A program made the position numbers and the translations under genes. From MM2 sp035460165 (GTDB lineage: Bacteria; Pseudomonadota; Gammaproteobacteria; Burkholderiales; Methylophilaceae): a stretch of DNA of 64,000 nucleotides. The stretch lies in NCBI GenBank assembly GCA_035460165.1, contig DATHWW010000019.1, forward strand, positions 1-64,000, in the 5' to 3' direction. This document shows, piece after piece, positions 1 through 9,209 of this stretch (positions are counted from its first letter, which is position 1; every line of letters starts with the position of its first letter). A model generated the notes under the pieces. That model had not been told where the DNA came from, ran no database searches, and saw only the letters and a list, made by a program, of their open reading frames with translations.

Positions 1-83
1 CCGCGCGAACGCAGGCTCTTGAACATCACGCCGTAAGTGGCGGCGGGGAAGCTGTTGGCGTGGGAGAAAACGACCAGACTCAA
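1..83 (-). CDS. alpha/beta hydrolase, N-terminal fragment cut by the window edge
   Basis: Reading leftward from about position 83 gives an open frame beginning SLVVFSHANSFPAATYGVMF and running off the window. The HANSFPA segment near the N terminus looks like the oxyanion-hole region of alpha/beta hydrolases (known for that fold). The apparent start is a TTG whose bases overlap the TGA stop of the preceding proteasome-like gene (TTGA). This suggests translational coupling and membership in the same mutS transcript. Only about 27 residues are visible, so substrate and catalytic triad cannot be judged, and the true start could lie slightly upstream inside the neighbouring gene. Confidence 0.5.
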   Translation of the reverse strand, partial: MSLVVFSHANSFPAATYGVMFKSLRSR

Positions 84-907
84 ATCAGCCGCTCTTCCGG
101 TCGGGTGATCTTCTTCAGCGGCTTGCTGGTGGCGGTGTCCACCTTGAGCGGGGTGTCGGTGTGGGCGTCGTCCCAGACCGGGCTCTCGAGGCTGTCGAAC
201 ACTTCGCGCAACTTCTGGCCCCAGCTGTTGTGCAGCATGCGGTAGTAGGGGTTTGCCATGTCGATGCTGACGATCTTGTCGGTTTCGAAGCGGTTGGCTT
301 CGTACACGACCAGGTCGAGCGGCGGGCCGACGGAAAGGTTGGACTTCATGGTGGAGTCCATCGACACCAGCGCGCACTTGGCGGCTTCGTCCAGCGGCGT
401 GTCGGGCGTGAGCACGCGGTCCAGCACGGGCTTGCCGTACTTCGACTCGCCGATCTGGAAGTAAGGCGTCTCCGGCGTCGCCTCGATGAAGTTGCCGGCG
501 GAATAGACATGGAACAGGCGCATGCCTTCGCCCTTGATCTGCCCGCCGAAGATCAGCGACACGTTGAAGGTGACGTCCGAATTCTTCAGCGCTTCGGCGT
601 CGCGGTCGTACACATGGCGCACCGCATTGCCCAGCACTCGTGCTGCGTCGAACATGCTTTTGGCGTTCCAGATGGTGAGCGGTTCGTCGTCACCTTTCTC
701 ACGCAACTGCTCGACCTGCAGGATTTCCCGCACCGACTGCGAGATGCTCAGGTTGCCGGCCGACAGCAGGACCATGAAGCGGTCGCCGGGACGTTCGTAC
801 ACGATCATCTTGCGGAAGGTGCTGATGTTGTCCACGCCCGCGTTGGTGCGCGAGTCGGAGAGGAACACCAGCCCCGCGTTGAGTTTGATACCGACGCCGT
901 AGGTCAT
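80..907 (-). CDS. Anbu-type proteasome-like peptidase
   Basis: A 275-residue protein beginning MTYGVGIKLNAGLVFLSDSR. Met removal would expose Thr2 as an N-terminal nucleophile. The conserved SDSRTNAG (Asp18) and FRKM (Lys33) match the catalytic Asp and Lys of proteasome beta-type subunits. Sequence pattern and length match the bacterial Anbu family (ancestral beta subunit, predicted proteasome-type protease), a self-assembling cytoplasmic relative of HslV. Most Anbu proteins I recall begin MTYC; here position 4 is Gly. The start is firm: an AGGAGAG ribosome site sits a few bases upstream, and the ATG overlaps the mutS stop as ATGA. Anbu genes usually travel with transglutaminase, alpha-E and ATP-grasp genes; here the partner is mutS. 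The substrate of the family is unknown. Confidence 0.88.
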   Translation of the reverse strand: MTYGVGIKLNAGLVFLSDSRTNAGVDNISTFRKMIVYERPGDRFMVLLSAGNLSISQSVREILQVEQLREKGDDEPLTIWNAKSMFDAARVLGNAVRHVYDRDAEALKNSDVTFNVSLIFGGQIKGEGMRLFHVYSAGNFIEATPETPYFQIGESKYGKPVLDRVLTPDTPLDEAAKCALVSMDSTMKSNLSVGPPLDLVVYEANRFETDKIVSIDMANPYYRMLHNSWGQKLREVFDSLESPVWDDAHTDTPLKVDTATSKPLKKITRPEERLI

Positions 908-3501
908 GATTTCTCTCCTAACTTTTTCAGGGCGTAAAGCGCGTCGAGCGCTTCGCGCGGGCTCAGTGCATCGGGATTCAGGGCTGCCACCGCCGCTTCT
1001 ACGGCGCTGTGCGTGGGAGTTTCCGCCGCAGGCGGGGCCTGGAACAAGTCTACCTGCTCGCGGCTGAGCGTTTGCTGGTTTTCGAGGGCGGTGAGCGCGT
1101 GCCGCGCGTGGTTCACCACGCCGCCCGGCATGCCGGCCAGGCGCGCGACCTGGATGCCGTAGCTGCGGCTGGCAGGGCCGGGCTGGATTTCGTGCAGGAA
1201 CACGATGTCGGTGCCCGATTCGGTAGCGCTGACGTGCACGTTCAGCGCCGCATGGTGCTTGGCCGGAAACTCGGTCAGCTCGAAATAGTGGGTGGCAAAC
1301 AAGGTGAAGGCCTGGGTCTTGTCGTGCAGGTGCGCGGCAATGCCGGATGCAAGAGCCAGGCCATCGAAGGTGGAAGTGCCGCGGCCGATCTCGTCCATCA
1401 GCACCAGTGAATTGGGCGTGGCGGCGTGCAGGATCTGCGCGGCCTCCGTCATCTCCAGCATGAAGGTCGATTGCGCATTGGCCAGGTCGTCGGCCGCCCC
1501 GATGCGGGTGTGGATCGCGTCCATCGGCCCCAGCCGGCAGGCGTTGGCGGGCACGTAGGAGCCCATTGAGGCCAGCAGGCACACGATCGCCACCTGGCGC
1601 ATGTAGGTCGACTTGCCGCCCATGTTGGGGCCGGTGATGACCTGCATGCGCTGCTTCGGCCCAAGCCGCGTGTCATTGGCGATGAAGGCGCCCGAGGAGG
1701 TTTCGGCCAGCCGCGATTCCACGACCGGATGGCGGCCTTGCACGATCTCGATGCCGGGCTCCTTCGTGAACTGCGGGCGGCACCAGTTCAAGGTGAGCGA
1801 TCGTTCAGCCAGCGCGCAAAGCGCATCCAGCGAGGCGATCGCGCGGGCCAGGCGGGTGAGGGCGGGCACGAAAGGCTGCAACTGGTCCAGCAACTGCTCG
1901 TACAGCAGCTTCTCGCGGGCCAGCGCGCGGTCCTGCGCCGACAGCGCCTTGTCCTCGAAGGCCTTCAGCTCAGGCGTGATGAAGCGCTCGGCGTTCTTCA
2001 GCGTCTGGCGGCGGCGGTATTCGGGCGGCGCGTTTTCGGCCTGCGCCCGGCTCAACTCGATGTAAAAACCATGCACGCTGTTGTATTCGACCTTGAGGCC
2101 GGCGATGCCGGTGCGTTCCTTTTCCTGCGCCTCGAAGGCCAGCAGGAATTCGCCACAGTTGGTCTGGATCGCGCGCAGCTCGTCGAGCTCGGCATCGAAG
2201 CCCTCCTCGATCACGCCACCCTCGCGCAGCACAACCGACGGCTCCGCCTTGATCGCGCGTGCCAGCAACTCCAGCGCATTGGCAGGCGCGTGCAATGCGA
2301 GTGATTTAAGGCGATCGGAAGCGGCTTGGCGCAAGCCTTCACTCAGTTGCGGCAACTGGCGCAGGCTGTCGCGCAAGCCGGAAAGATCGCGTGGACGCGC
2401 CGTCTTGAGCGCGATGCGCGCCGTGATGCGTTCGATGTCGCCGATGGTGCGCAGCGTCTGACGCAGTCCGGGAAAGAGATCGCTTTCAATCAGCTCGGCG
2501 ATGGCCGCATGCCGCGCGCGCACCTCGTTCTGATTGCGCAGCGGATGGTGCAGCCAGCGGCGCAGCAGGCGCGCGCCCATCGCGGTCTGCGTGGTATCCA
2601 GCAGGGAAAACAAGGTCGGCGCCGGCTCGCCGCGCAAGGTCATGTCGATTTCGAGATTGCGGCGGGTCGCGGCGTCCAGTTGCACGAACTCGCCGGACTG
2701 CTCGACGGATATGCCGAGAATGTGCGGCAGCGCGGTGCGCTGGGTGTGCTTGAGGTAATCCAGCAGCGCACCCGCCGCGGCGGTCGCGGCATGGAGGCCG
2801 GCGCAGCCGAAGCCGCTGAGATCGTAGGTGTTGAACTGTCGCGTCAGCGATTGCGTGGCGGAATCGAGATCGAACTGCCACGGCGCGAGGCGCTTCCTGG
2901 GACATTTCGCGGCATCCACCGCCGTATGCGCAAAGCCGTCCGGCAGCAGCAATTCGGCCGGCGCGATGCGTTCCAATTCTTGCGCCAGTAGCGCCGGGGC
3001 GATTTCGTTCAGCACGAACTGGCCGGAGGCGAGATTGATGCGCGCCAAGCCCAGCACGTCCTCACCCGGGCATAACGCCAGCAACACGCTGTCGCGCGTA
3101 TCGTCCAATAGAGCACTATCCGTCAGCGTGCCCGGCGTGAGGATGCGGGCGACCTGGCGCTCGACCGGCCCCTTGGATTTGGCCGGATCGCCGATCTGTT
3201 CGCAGATGGCGGCCGCTTCGCCCAGCTTCACCAGCTTGGCGAGGTATTGCTCGATGGAATGGTAGGGCACGCCCGCCATGCGGATCGGTTCGCCGTTCGA
3301 GGCGCCGCGCTTGGTGAGCGTGATGCCGAGCAGGCGCGCGGCCTTTTCGGCGTCGTCGTGGAACAGCTCGTAAAAATCTCCCATGCGGTAAAACAGCAGC
3401 ATGTCCGGGTATTGCGCCTTGATACCGAGGTATTGGCGCATCATCGGGGTATGCTTTTCGCTTTCGAGGGAAGAATTATTTATCTGATTGATTTCTGTCA
3501 A
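904..3501 (-). CDS. mutS: DNA mismatch repair protein MutS
   Basis: Recognises base mismatches and small loops and recruits MutL. The N-terminal domain carries the mismatch wedge GDFYELF with the Phe-x-Glu pair. The ATPase domain has Walker A GPNMGGKST followed by YMRQ, then a Walker B with MDEIGRGTSTFDG. Length is about 865 residues from the chosen start, normal for the family. The frame is open up to an ATG at 3618 (904 residues), with another ATG at 3537. The wedge Phe sits near residue 36 in E. coli, and a TTG at 3501 reproduces that spacing best. No candidate start has a good ribosome site, so the N terminus is uncertain while the identity is not. The stop overlaps the downstream peptidase start (ATGA). 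It is divergent from tviB, with about 200-320 bp between them. Confidence 0.97.
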   Translation of the reverse strand: MTEINQINNSSLESEKHTPMMRQYLGIKAQYPDMLLFYRMGDFYELFHDDAEKAARLLGITLTKRGASNGEPIRMAGVPYHSIEQYLAKLVKLGEAAAICEQIGDPAKSKGPVERQVARILTPGTLTDSALLDDTRDSVLLALCPGEDVLGLARINLASGQFVLNEIAPALLAQELERIAPAELLLPDGFAHTAVDAAKCPRKRLAPWQFDLDSATQSLTRQFNTYDLSGFGCAGLHAATAAAGALLDYLKHTQRTALPHILGISVEQSGEFVQLDAATRRNLEIDMTLRGEPAPTLFSLLDTTQTAMGARLLRRWLHHPLRNQNEVRARHAAIAELIESDLFPGLRQTLRTIGDIERITARIALKTARPRDLSGLRDSLRQLPQLSEGLRQAASDRLKSLALHAPANALELLARAIKAEPSVVLREGGVIEEGFDAELDELRAIQTNCGEFLLAFEAQEKERTGIAGLKVEYNSVHGFYIELSRAQAENAPPEYRRRQTLKNAERFITPELKAFEDKALSAQDRALAREKLLYEQLLDQLQPFVPALTRLARAIASLDALCALAERSLTLNWCRPQFTKEPGIEIVQGRHPVVESRLAETSSGAFIANDTRLGPKQRMQVITGPNMGGKSTYMRQVAIVCLLASMGSYVPANACRLGPMDAIHTRIGAADDLANAQSTFMLEMTEAAQILHAATPNSLVLMDEIGRGTSTFDGLALASGIAAHLHDKTQAFTLFATHYFELTEFPAKHHAALNVHVSATESGTDIVFLHEIQPGPASRSYGIQVARLAGMPGGVVNHARHALTALENQQTLSREQVDLFQAPPAAETPTHSAVEAAVAALNPDALSPREALDALYALKKLGEKS

Positions 3502-3819
3502 TTTAATGAATGCCGATACTTCAAGCCATCTCTGCATCCGCACCAGCGCATCCGGGAAACCCAGTTTATCGCCTGATTTGGATCCCGAGCCGAAGCTGCC
3601 AAAAATAGGAAAGTGCATATTATCCGATGATGGGCAGATCGCGGGAAAGGGATCAGGCTAAAAGTTTTTACCGCCATTCCGGCCGTATGAATAATAGGGT
3701 CTCTCCGGCACTACCCCAGATAGGCTATTGCATCAATTCACCTTTAAGGATTAATGTGTTAGCGATACATTGGCGCATTTTCCTTCACTGCGCCGTGCCT
3801 GGACAAGGGACACTCAACT

Positions 3820-5100
3820 ATGAGCGTAGTTGCCGTCGTTGGACTCGGGTATGTCGGGCTGCCTCTGGCCGTCGAATTCGGAAAAAAACAACGCACCATC
3901 GGCTACGATCTTTCTGCGGACAAGATCGCAAGCTACCGGCGCGGTCTCGACCCGGCCGGAGAGGTCTCAGCCGCTGAGCTGCAAGCCGCCAACCAACTCA
4001 CCGTCACCACCGACCCCACCGAACTTTCTCAGGCCGACCATATCGTAGTCGCGGTTCCGACACCGGTGGATATTGCCCACCAGCCCGATTTCAGGCCTCT
4101 CGTCGGCGCCAGCGAAACGGTGGGGAAACACATGAAGCGCGGCGCCATCGTCACCTATGAGTCCACGGTGTATCCCGGCGCCACCGAGGAAGTCTGCATC
4201 CCGATACTGGAACAACATTCCGGAATGAAATGGAAAACGGATTTCCATGTCGGCTACTCCCCCGAGCGCATCAACCCGGGGGACAAGGAACATACGCTGA
4301 GCAAGATACTGAAAGTCGTCTCGGGTGACGACGCCGACACCCTGGAGAAAGTCGCCGGACTCTATGAGACCATCGTTACGGCCGGTGTGCACCGCGCCTC
4401 CAGCATCAAGGTGGCCGAAGCCGCCAAAGTGATCGAGAACACCCAGCGCGATTTGAATATTGCATTGATGAACGAGCTGGCCATCATTTTCGACAAGCTG
4501 GATATCGATACTCAGGAGGTGCTGCAGGCGGCCGGCACCAAATGGAATTTTCTCCCATTCCGACCGGGGCTGGTCGGCGGGCACTGCATCGGCGTCGACC
4601 CTTACTATCTCACCCACAAGGCGGAGATGATCGGCTATATCCCGCAGGTAATCCTGGCGGGCCGCCGCATCAACGACAGCATGGCCAAGGTCGTCGCCGA
4701 GCAGACCATCAAGCAGATGATCAAGGCCGGATTCAATGTGCGGGGCGCCAAGGTCAACGTATTCGGACTGACGTTCAAGGAGAACTGCCCCGACCTCAGA
4801 AATTCCAAGGTGGCCGACGTGATCAGCGAGCTTCAGGACTATGGAATTGAAGTCCACGTCCATGACCCCATCGCCGACCCGGATGAGGCGCGTCACGAAT
4901 ACGGCCTGGAAATCGAGGCATGGGAAGACCTCCCTCGGGCAGAGGCCATCATCGCCGCCGTCTCGCATCGCGAGCTGCTGGCCCGGCCGCTGAGCGATTT
5001 TCAATCCAAGCTCGCCGCGCAGGGCTGCTTTATCGACGTCAAATCTCAATTCGACCAGACGGCACTGCGTGACGCCGGTCATTGTGTCTGGCGCCTCTAG
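3820..5100 (+). CDS. tviB: UDP-N-acetylglucosamine 6-dehydrogenase (TviB/WbpA type)
   Basis: Oxidises UDP-GlcNAc to UDP-GlcNAcA with two NAD+, supplying uronic acid for capsule or exopolysaccharide. The 426-residue cytoplasmic protein begins with a Rossmann motif, VGLGYVGLPLAVEFG (residues 7-21). It has the catalytic-Cys block GGHCIGVDPYYL with Cys256, and an RNSKVADV segment in the C-terminal UDP-binding domain. Phrases such as YSPERINPGDKEHTL are characteristic of the TviB/WbpA branch rather than UDP-glucose dehydrogenase. The start follows an AAGGGA ribosome site. The next gene, a TviC-type epimerase, lies 22 bp downstream, the same pair that makes UDP-GalNAcA for Vi antigen. The substrate is assigned by similarity to TviB recalled from memory. 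Confidence 0.9.
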   Translation: MSVVAVVGLGYVGLPLAVEFGKKQRTIGYDLSADKIASYRRGLDPAGEVSAAELQAANQLTVTTDPTELSQADHIVVAVPTPVDIAHQPDFRPLVGASETVGKHMKRGAIVTYESTVYPGATEEVCIPILEQHSGMKWKTDFHVGYSPERINPGDKEHTLSKILKVVSGDDADTLEKVAGLYETIVTAGVHRASSIKVAEAAKVIENTQRDLNIALMNELAIIFDKLDIDTQEVLQAAGTKWNFLPFRPGLVGGHCIGVDPYYLTHKAEMIGYIPQVILAGRRINDSMAKVVAEQTIKQMIKAGFNVRGAKVNVFGLTFKENCPDLRNSKVADVISELQDYGIEVHVHDPIADPDEARHEYGLEIEAWEDLPRAEAIIAAVSHRELLARPLSDFQSKLAAQGCFIDVKSQFDQTALRDAGHCVWRL

Positions 5101-5122
5101 CCACGAACGAATGGGGGTGGAT

Positions 5123-6193
5123 ATGACCAAATATCAGGAAACCCAGCAGTATTTGCGTAGCCATCAACATCACTGGCTGGTCACGGGTGTTGCCGGCTTT
5201 ATCGGCTCCAACCTGTTGGAAGCCCTGCTCGGGCTGAACCAGAAAGTCACCGGGCTGGATAATTTCGCCACCGGCCACCGACGCAACCTTAAGCAAGTCG
5301 AGGGGCTGGTCGGGTCCGCGGCATGGAGCAACTTTACGTTTATCGAAGGCGACATTCGCAAGCTTGAAGATTGCGTGCGCGCTTGCGCAGGCGTGGAATT
5401 TGTCCTGCATGAAGCGGCCCTGGGCTCTGTGCCGCGATCCATTGAAGACCCTATTCTCACCAACGCAAGCAACGTGACGGGCTTCGTGAACATGCTGGTG
5501 GCGGCCCGCGACGCCGCCGTCAAACGTTTTGTGTATGCCGCATCCAGCTCGACCTACGGCGACCAGCCCGACTTGCCCAAGGTGGAGGCGGTCATCGGCC
5601 GGCCGCTTTCGCCGTACGCGGTCACCAAGTATGTCAACGAGCTGTATGCGGATGTGTTCGCCCGCTGCTATGGCACCGCATCCATCGGGCTGCGCTACTT
5701 CAATGTCTTCGGCCCCCGGCAGGATCCGAATGGCGCCTATGCCGCGGTGATTCCGCAATGGGTCGCTGCGCTGATCAGCAATCAGACCTTGCGTATCAAC
5801 GGCGACGGCGAAACCAGCCGCGATTTCTGCTTTGTCGACAACGTCGTCCAGGCCAACCTGCTCGCCGCCTTGACCGATAACCCGGAGGCCGTGAACCAGG
5901 TGTACAACGTCGCGCTCAATGAGCGCACCAGCCTGAATCAGCTCTATGAAATGATGCGCGCGCTGCTGATTCAGCAGTTTCCTCATTTGCAGGCCCATCG
6001 CCCGCAATACGTGGATTTTCGCGCTGGCGACGTACGCCACTCCCAAGCGGACATTTCCAAAGCCGGGAAACTGTTGGGATTTGAGCCCACGCACCGCATC
6101 GACGCCGGGCTGAAGCAAGCCATGGACTGGTACGTCGACAATCTCGTCCTCAACGGATTCCGGGGAGGCGAGAAAAGTGCAGCGGCAAGTTGA
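5123..6193 (+). CDS. tviC: UDP-N-acetylglucosamine(uronate) 4-epimerase (TviC/WbpP type)
   Basis: A short-chain dehydrogenase-fold sugar epimerase of 356 residues. It has the NAD-binding TGVAGFIG (residues 21-28), the Ser-rich SSSTYGD, and the catalytic Tyr165-x3-Lys169 in SPYAVTKY. Segments such as HEAALGSVPRSIEDP and LRYFNVFGPRQDPNGAYAAVIP match the TviC/WbpP group, which epimerises C4 of N-acetylated UDP-hexoses and UDP-hexuronates. With TviB it should yield UDP-GalNAcA. In-frame starts also exist at 5069 and 5111; 5123 is preferred because of the GGGGGTGG ribosome site just upstream and because homologues start close to the nucleotide-binding fold. Probably co-transcribed with tviB. Confidence 0.9.
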   Translation: MTKYQETQQYLRSHQHHWLVTGVAGFIGSNLLEALLGLNQKVTGLDNFATGHRRNLKQVEGLVGSAAWSNFTFIEGDIRKLEDCVRACAGVEFVLHEAALGSVPRSIEDPILTNASNVTGFVNMLVAARDAAVKRFVYAASSSTYGDQPDLPKVEAVIGRPLSPYAVTKYVNELYADVFARCYGTASIGLRYFNVFGPRQDPNGAYAAVIPQWVAALISNQTLRINGDGETSRDFCFVDNVVQANLLAALTDNPEAVNQVYNVALNERTSLNQLYEMMRALLIQQFPHLQAHRPQYVDFRAGDVRHSQADISKAGKLLGFEPTHRIDAGLKQAMDWYVDNLVLNGFRGGEKSAAAS

Positions 6194-6297
6194 TTCAAGA
6201 AGGGAATGAACGCTTGATGCAATAGAAACATAGGGCTCATCGACCCATGCCGCATGAGTCCGTACTGGCCAATTTGCCCGGGGTTGAGGAGATAGCA

Positions 6298-9081
6298 ATG
6301 CCCAAACGCATAAATTCGCACACACGAACTATCGCCATGCTGTTGGCGTCGGTACTGATGTTGAGCGGTATCGTTTCCTGCGAAAAACCCCAGACACCCG
6401 AAGCACTGATTGCCGAAGCCAGGCAATATCAACAAAAAGGCGACACCCCGGCCGCCATCATCCAGCTCAAGAACGCCCTGCAGAAGAATCCGGACAACGC
6501 CGAGGCCCGCTTTCTGCTGGGGACGATCTACAACGAAGCGGGGGATCCGAAATCGGCGGAGAAGGAACTCCGCAGAGCGGAAGATCTGGGCATGAGCCGC
6601 ATCAAGGTGCTGCCCGAATTGGGCAAGGCCTTGTTCGCACAGGGGCAGTTTCAGCAAGTCCTGGATGAAACACAACGCTTAGCGGGCGCCAAGGAATCGC
6701 CCGAAATATTGAGTCTGCGCGGCAATGCCTATCTGGCCCTGCGCAAAAATCAGGAAGCGAAAGCGGCATTCGAGCAAGCGCTCGGCAGCCAGCCCGACTT
6801 TCCGGCGGCGCTCATTGGGTTGTCCAGGTATGCGCTCATGGAAAAAAATGTCGAAGAGGCGATACGTCTCTCCGACCAGGCTGTCGTCAAAAATCCGAAA
6901 AACGCCGAGGCCTGGCTTTTCAAGGCCGACCTGTTGCGAGCCCAAGGAAAAATCGAGCAGGCCCTGGCCGCATACGACCAGACGCTGAAATTGCAGCCGA
7001 AAAACACCACGGCGCATATCAACAAGGCCTTCCTCGAAATCGGCCTGGGGAAATTCGATATCGCCAAAACCCATATCGACGCAGCGCGTGCGGTGGCGCC
7101 GAACAGCCTCCTGGTCTTCTACACCCAGGCGCTGCTCGACTTCCGTCAAGGCAAACATGCCGAGGCATGGGACGCATTGCAACAAATATTGCGGGCAGCA
7201 CCGGAACACATGCCCAGCGTGCTGCTCGCAGGGGCAGTGCAATACGCCATGGGATCGTTGCCCCAGGCCGAACATTATCTGAAGAGTTATCTGGAAAAAG
7301 ACCCAAAGAATCCATACGCCCGAAAAGTGCTACTTTCCACCCTACTGAGAGCCCACAAGACGGATAGCGCTTTTGAAGTATTGCGGCCGGCACTCCAAAA
7401 CTCCCAACAGGACTTCGAACTGCTCAGGCTTGCTGGCGAAACGTATATGCAGGCAAAAGATTTCGAAAAAGCAGAGGAGTACTTCGAAAAAGCCGCGGCA
7501 CTTTCGCCTAAAGACGCTAACGTCCACACTGCGCTCGGCATCAGCAAGCTGGCACAGGGCGAGGATTCCCGAGCCATCGCCGAACTTGAAATGGCCTCGA
7601 ATCTGGACAGCTTATCTTCCCGACCGGATCTATTGCTGGTCATTACCCATCTGCGCAAGAAAGAATTTGACCTGGCATTAAATGCAGCGAAGAACTTTGA
7701 AAAAGACCAGCCCAACAACCCTCTCAGCCACAACCTGAAGGGTGTTGCCTATCTTGGCAAGAAGGATTATGCGAATGCCCGAGCCAGTTTTGAGAAGGCG
7801 ACTGCCATCCAGCCCAACTTTTTCCCTGCAGTGGCCAACCTGGCGCAACTCGATCTGGTAGAAAAGAAACCTGAGCGTGCCAAGCAGCGTTTCGAAGCCC
7901 TGCTCGCCAAGGACAAGAAAAACTTCAAAGCAATGAACGCGCTTGCCAATCTCGCCCTGGCGCAAGGACAGAAAAAGGAAGCCACCGCCTGGCTGGAACG
8001 CGCCAGCAAAGAAAATCCAGATGCACTGGAGCCAGCCCTGCAACTGGCGGCGCATTATTTGCGCATGGGTGAGAAACAGAAAGCGCTCGCCCTCGCACAA
8101 CAACTCCAAGGCTCCTACCCAGACTCCCCCGAAATACTGGATATTCTGGCCCAGGCGCAGTTTGCGAATGGCGATAAGCAAGCTGCATTGGACACTTACA
8201 ACCGCCTCGCCGCCATGCGCCCGAACTCCGCGTTGGCACAGTTGCGCATCGCTTCTATGCACAAGGCCATGCAAAACCCGCAGGCAGCAACGGCAGCCTT
8301 CAAAAAGGCATTGGAACTGCAGCCGGACAACCTGGAAGCGCAAATGAACCTGGCGGCGCTGGAAGCCCATAACGGGAGGTACGATCAGGCGGTCGCCATC
8401 GCCCGGACAATCCAGAAGCAGCGTGCAAAATCACCCGCCGGCTATTTGCTGGAAGGTGATCTGCTGATGGCACAGAAAAAACCCGATCTCGCGGCGAAAC
8501 TCTATGAGCAGGCCCACGCGCTCAGCAAAGGAGGTTTCGCACTGATAAAACTGCACGAAGCCCTCACCAATGCTGGAAAGGGCAAGGAAGCGGACGCCCG
8601 ACTGGTCCAATGGGTGAAAGAGCACCCTGCGGATCATACGACCCGTTTATACCTAGCTGGTACCTTTCTTGCTGCTAAACAAAACGAGGCGGCCATCGAG
8701 CAATATCAGATCATTTTGCGGCTGAACCCAAACTATGTGCCGGCACTGAACAACCTGGCCTGGCTGCTGCACCAGCAGAATGATGCTCGCGCCCTGGGAT
8801 ATGCCGAGCAAGCCAATAAGCTTAAGCCGGACAACGCCGCGATCCTGGATACCCTGGGATGGATACTGGTGGAGCAAGGCAACGTCGCCCGCGGTTTGCC
8901 ACTGTTGCAAAAGGCCGCCAGCCTGGCGCCGGCGGCTCCAGTGATTCGCTACCACCTGGCCGTGGGGTTGATGAAGTCCGGCGACAAGGCCAAGGCAAAG
9001 AAGGAACTGGAGCAACTGCTGGCGAGCGGCAAGAACTTTTCCCAAGCCGAGGAAGCGCGGGCACTGTTAAAGAAGCTTTAG
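6298..9081 (+). CDS. prsT: XrtA/PEP-CTERM system TPR-repeat lipoprotein PrsT
   Basis: A 927-residue protein with an N-terminal signal ending in the lipobox-like IVSC (Cys near residue 28), so probably a lipoprotein. The rest is an almost uninterrupted array of tetratricopeptide repeats, with recurring A.x(3-4)L.x(2)P.x(2)A spacing such as LKLQPKNTTAHINKAFLEIG. Length and architecture match PrsT, the very long TPR lipoprotein of exosortase A loci, thought to organise surface polysaccharide or PEP-CTERM assembly. The start at 6298 follows GAGGAG; an earlier in-frame ATG at 6247 would bury the signal peptide. In many XrtA loci prsT follows the prsK/prsR sensor-regulator pair; here it follows tviC, and no such pair is present. 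Confidence 0.88.
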   Translation: MPKRINSHTRTIAMLLASVLMLSGIVSCEKPQTPEALIAEARQYQQKGDTPAAIIQLKNALQKNPDNAEARFLLGTIYNEAGDPKSAEKELRRAEDLGMSRIKVLPELGKALFAQGQFQQVLDETQRLAGAKESPEILSLRGNAYLALRKNQEAKAAFEQALGSQPDFPAALIGLSRYALMEKNVEEAIRLSDQAVVKNPKNAEAWLFKADLLRAQGKIEQALAAYDQTLKLQPKNTTAHINKAFLEIGLGKFDIAKTHIDAARAVAPNSLLVFYTQALLDFRQGKHAEAWDALQQILRAAPEHMPSVLLAGAVQYAMGSLPQAEHYLKSYLEKDPKNPYARKVLLSTLLRAHKTDSAFEVLRPALQNSQQDFELLRLAGETYMQAKDFEKAEEYFEKAAALSPKDANVHTALGISKLAQGEDSRAIAELEMASNLDSLSSRPDLLLVITHLRKKEFDLALNAAKNFEKDQPNNPLSHNLKGVAYLGKKDYANARASFEKATAIQPNFFPAVANLAQLDLVEKKPERAKQRFEALLAKDKKNFKAMNALANLALAQGQKKEATAWLERASKENPDALEPALQLAAHYLRMGEKQKALALAQQLQGSYPDSPEILDILAQAQFANGDKQAALDTYNRLAAMRPNSALAQLRIASMHKAMQNPQAATAAFKKALELQPDNLEAQMNLAALEAHNGRYDQAVAIARTIQKQRAKSPAGYLLEGDLLMAQKKPDLAAKLYEQAHALSKGGFALIKLHEALTNAGKGKEADARLVQWVKEHPADHTTRLYLAGTFLAAKQNEAAIEQYQIILRLNPNYVPALNNLAWLLHQQNDARALGYAEQANKLKPDNAAILDTLGWILVEQGNVARGLPLLQKAASLAPAAPVIRYHLAVGLMKSGDKAKAKKELEQLLASGKNFSQAEEARALLKKL

Positions 9082-9130
9082 CACACTGAATAATATGAAC
9101 AATTCAATAACTACAGGAAAGATAAAAGTC

Positions 9131-9207
9131 GGCTCTCCTGGAACGGAAACAACAACAATCATAAAGATGGACCAGGAGGTAGCCGGCTCTAAGCCATGAG
9201 GAGAGCC
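9131..9207 (+). promoter_or_regulatory. candidate structured 5' leader that masks the ribosome site of the FeeM-like gene
   Basis: GGCTCTCCT (9131-9139) is the exact reverse complement of AGGAGAGCC (9199-9207), which contains the ribosome site of the next gene (start 9210). The same upstream arm can instead pair through CTCCTGG (9135-9141) with CCAGGAG (9172-9178). A second copy of GGCTCT (9185-9190) can pair with AGAGCC (9202-9207). Mutually exclusive pairings around a ribosome site are what a translational switch would look like. That it acts as one is inference; the ligand or trigger is unknown and I recognise no known riboswitch class. Confidence 0.4.
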
Positions 9208-9209
9208 CA

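Noticed and set aside
161..937. Rightward 258-codon frame across the proteasome-like gene
   Set aside because: It is a GC-rich antisense shadow of a clearly conserved gene.
6266..6277. TGG...GC pair upstream of prsT resembling a sigma-54 promoter
   Set aside because: Only seven bases separate GG and GC, whereas RpoN needs ten.
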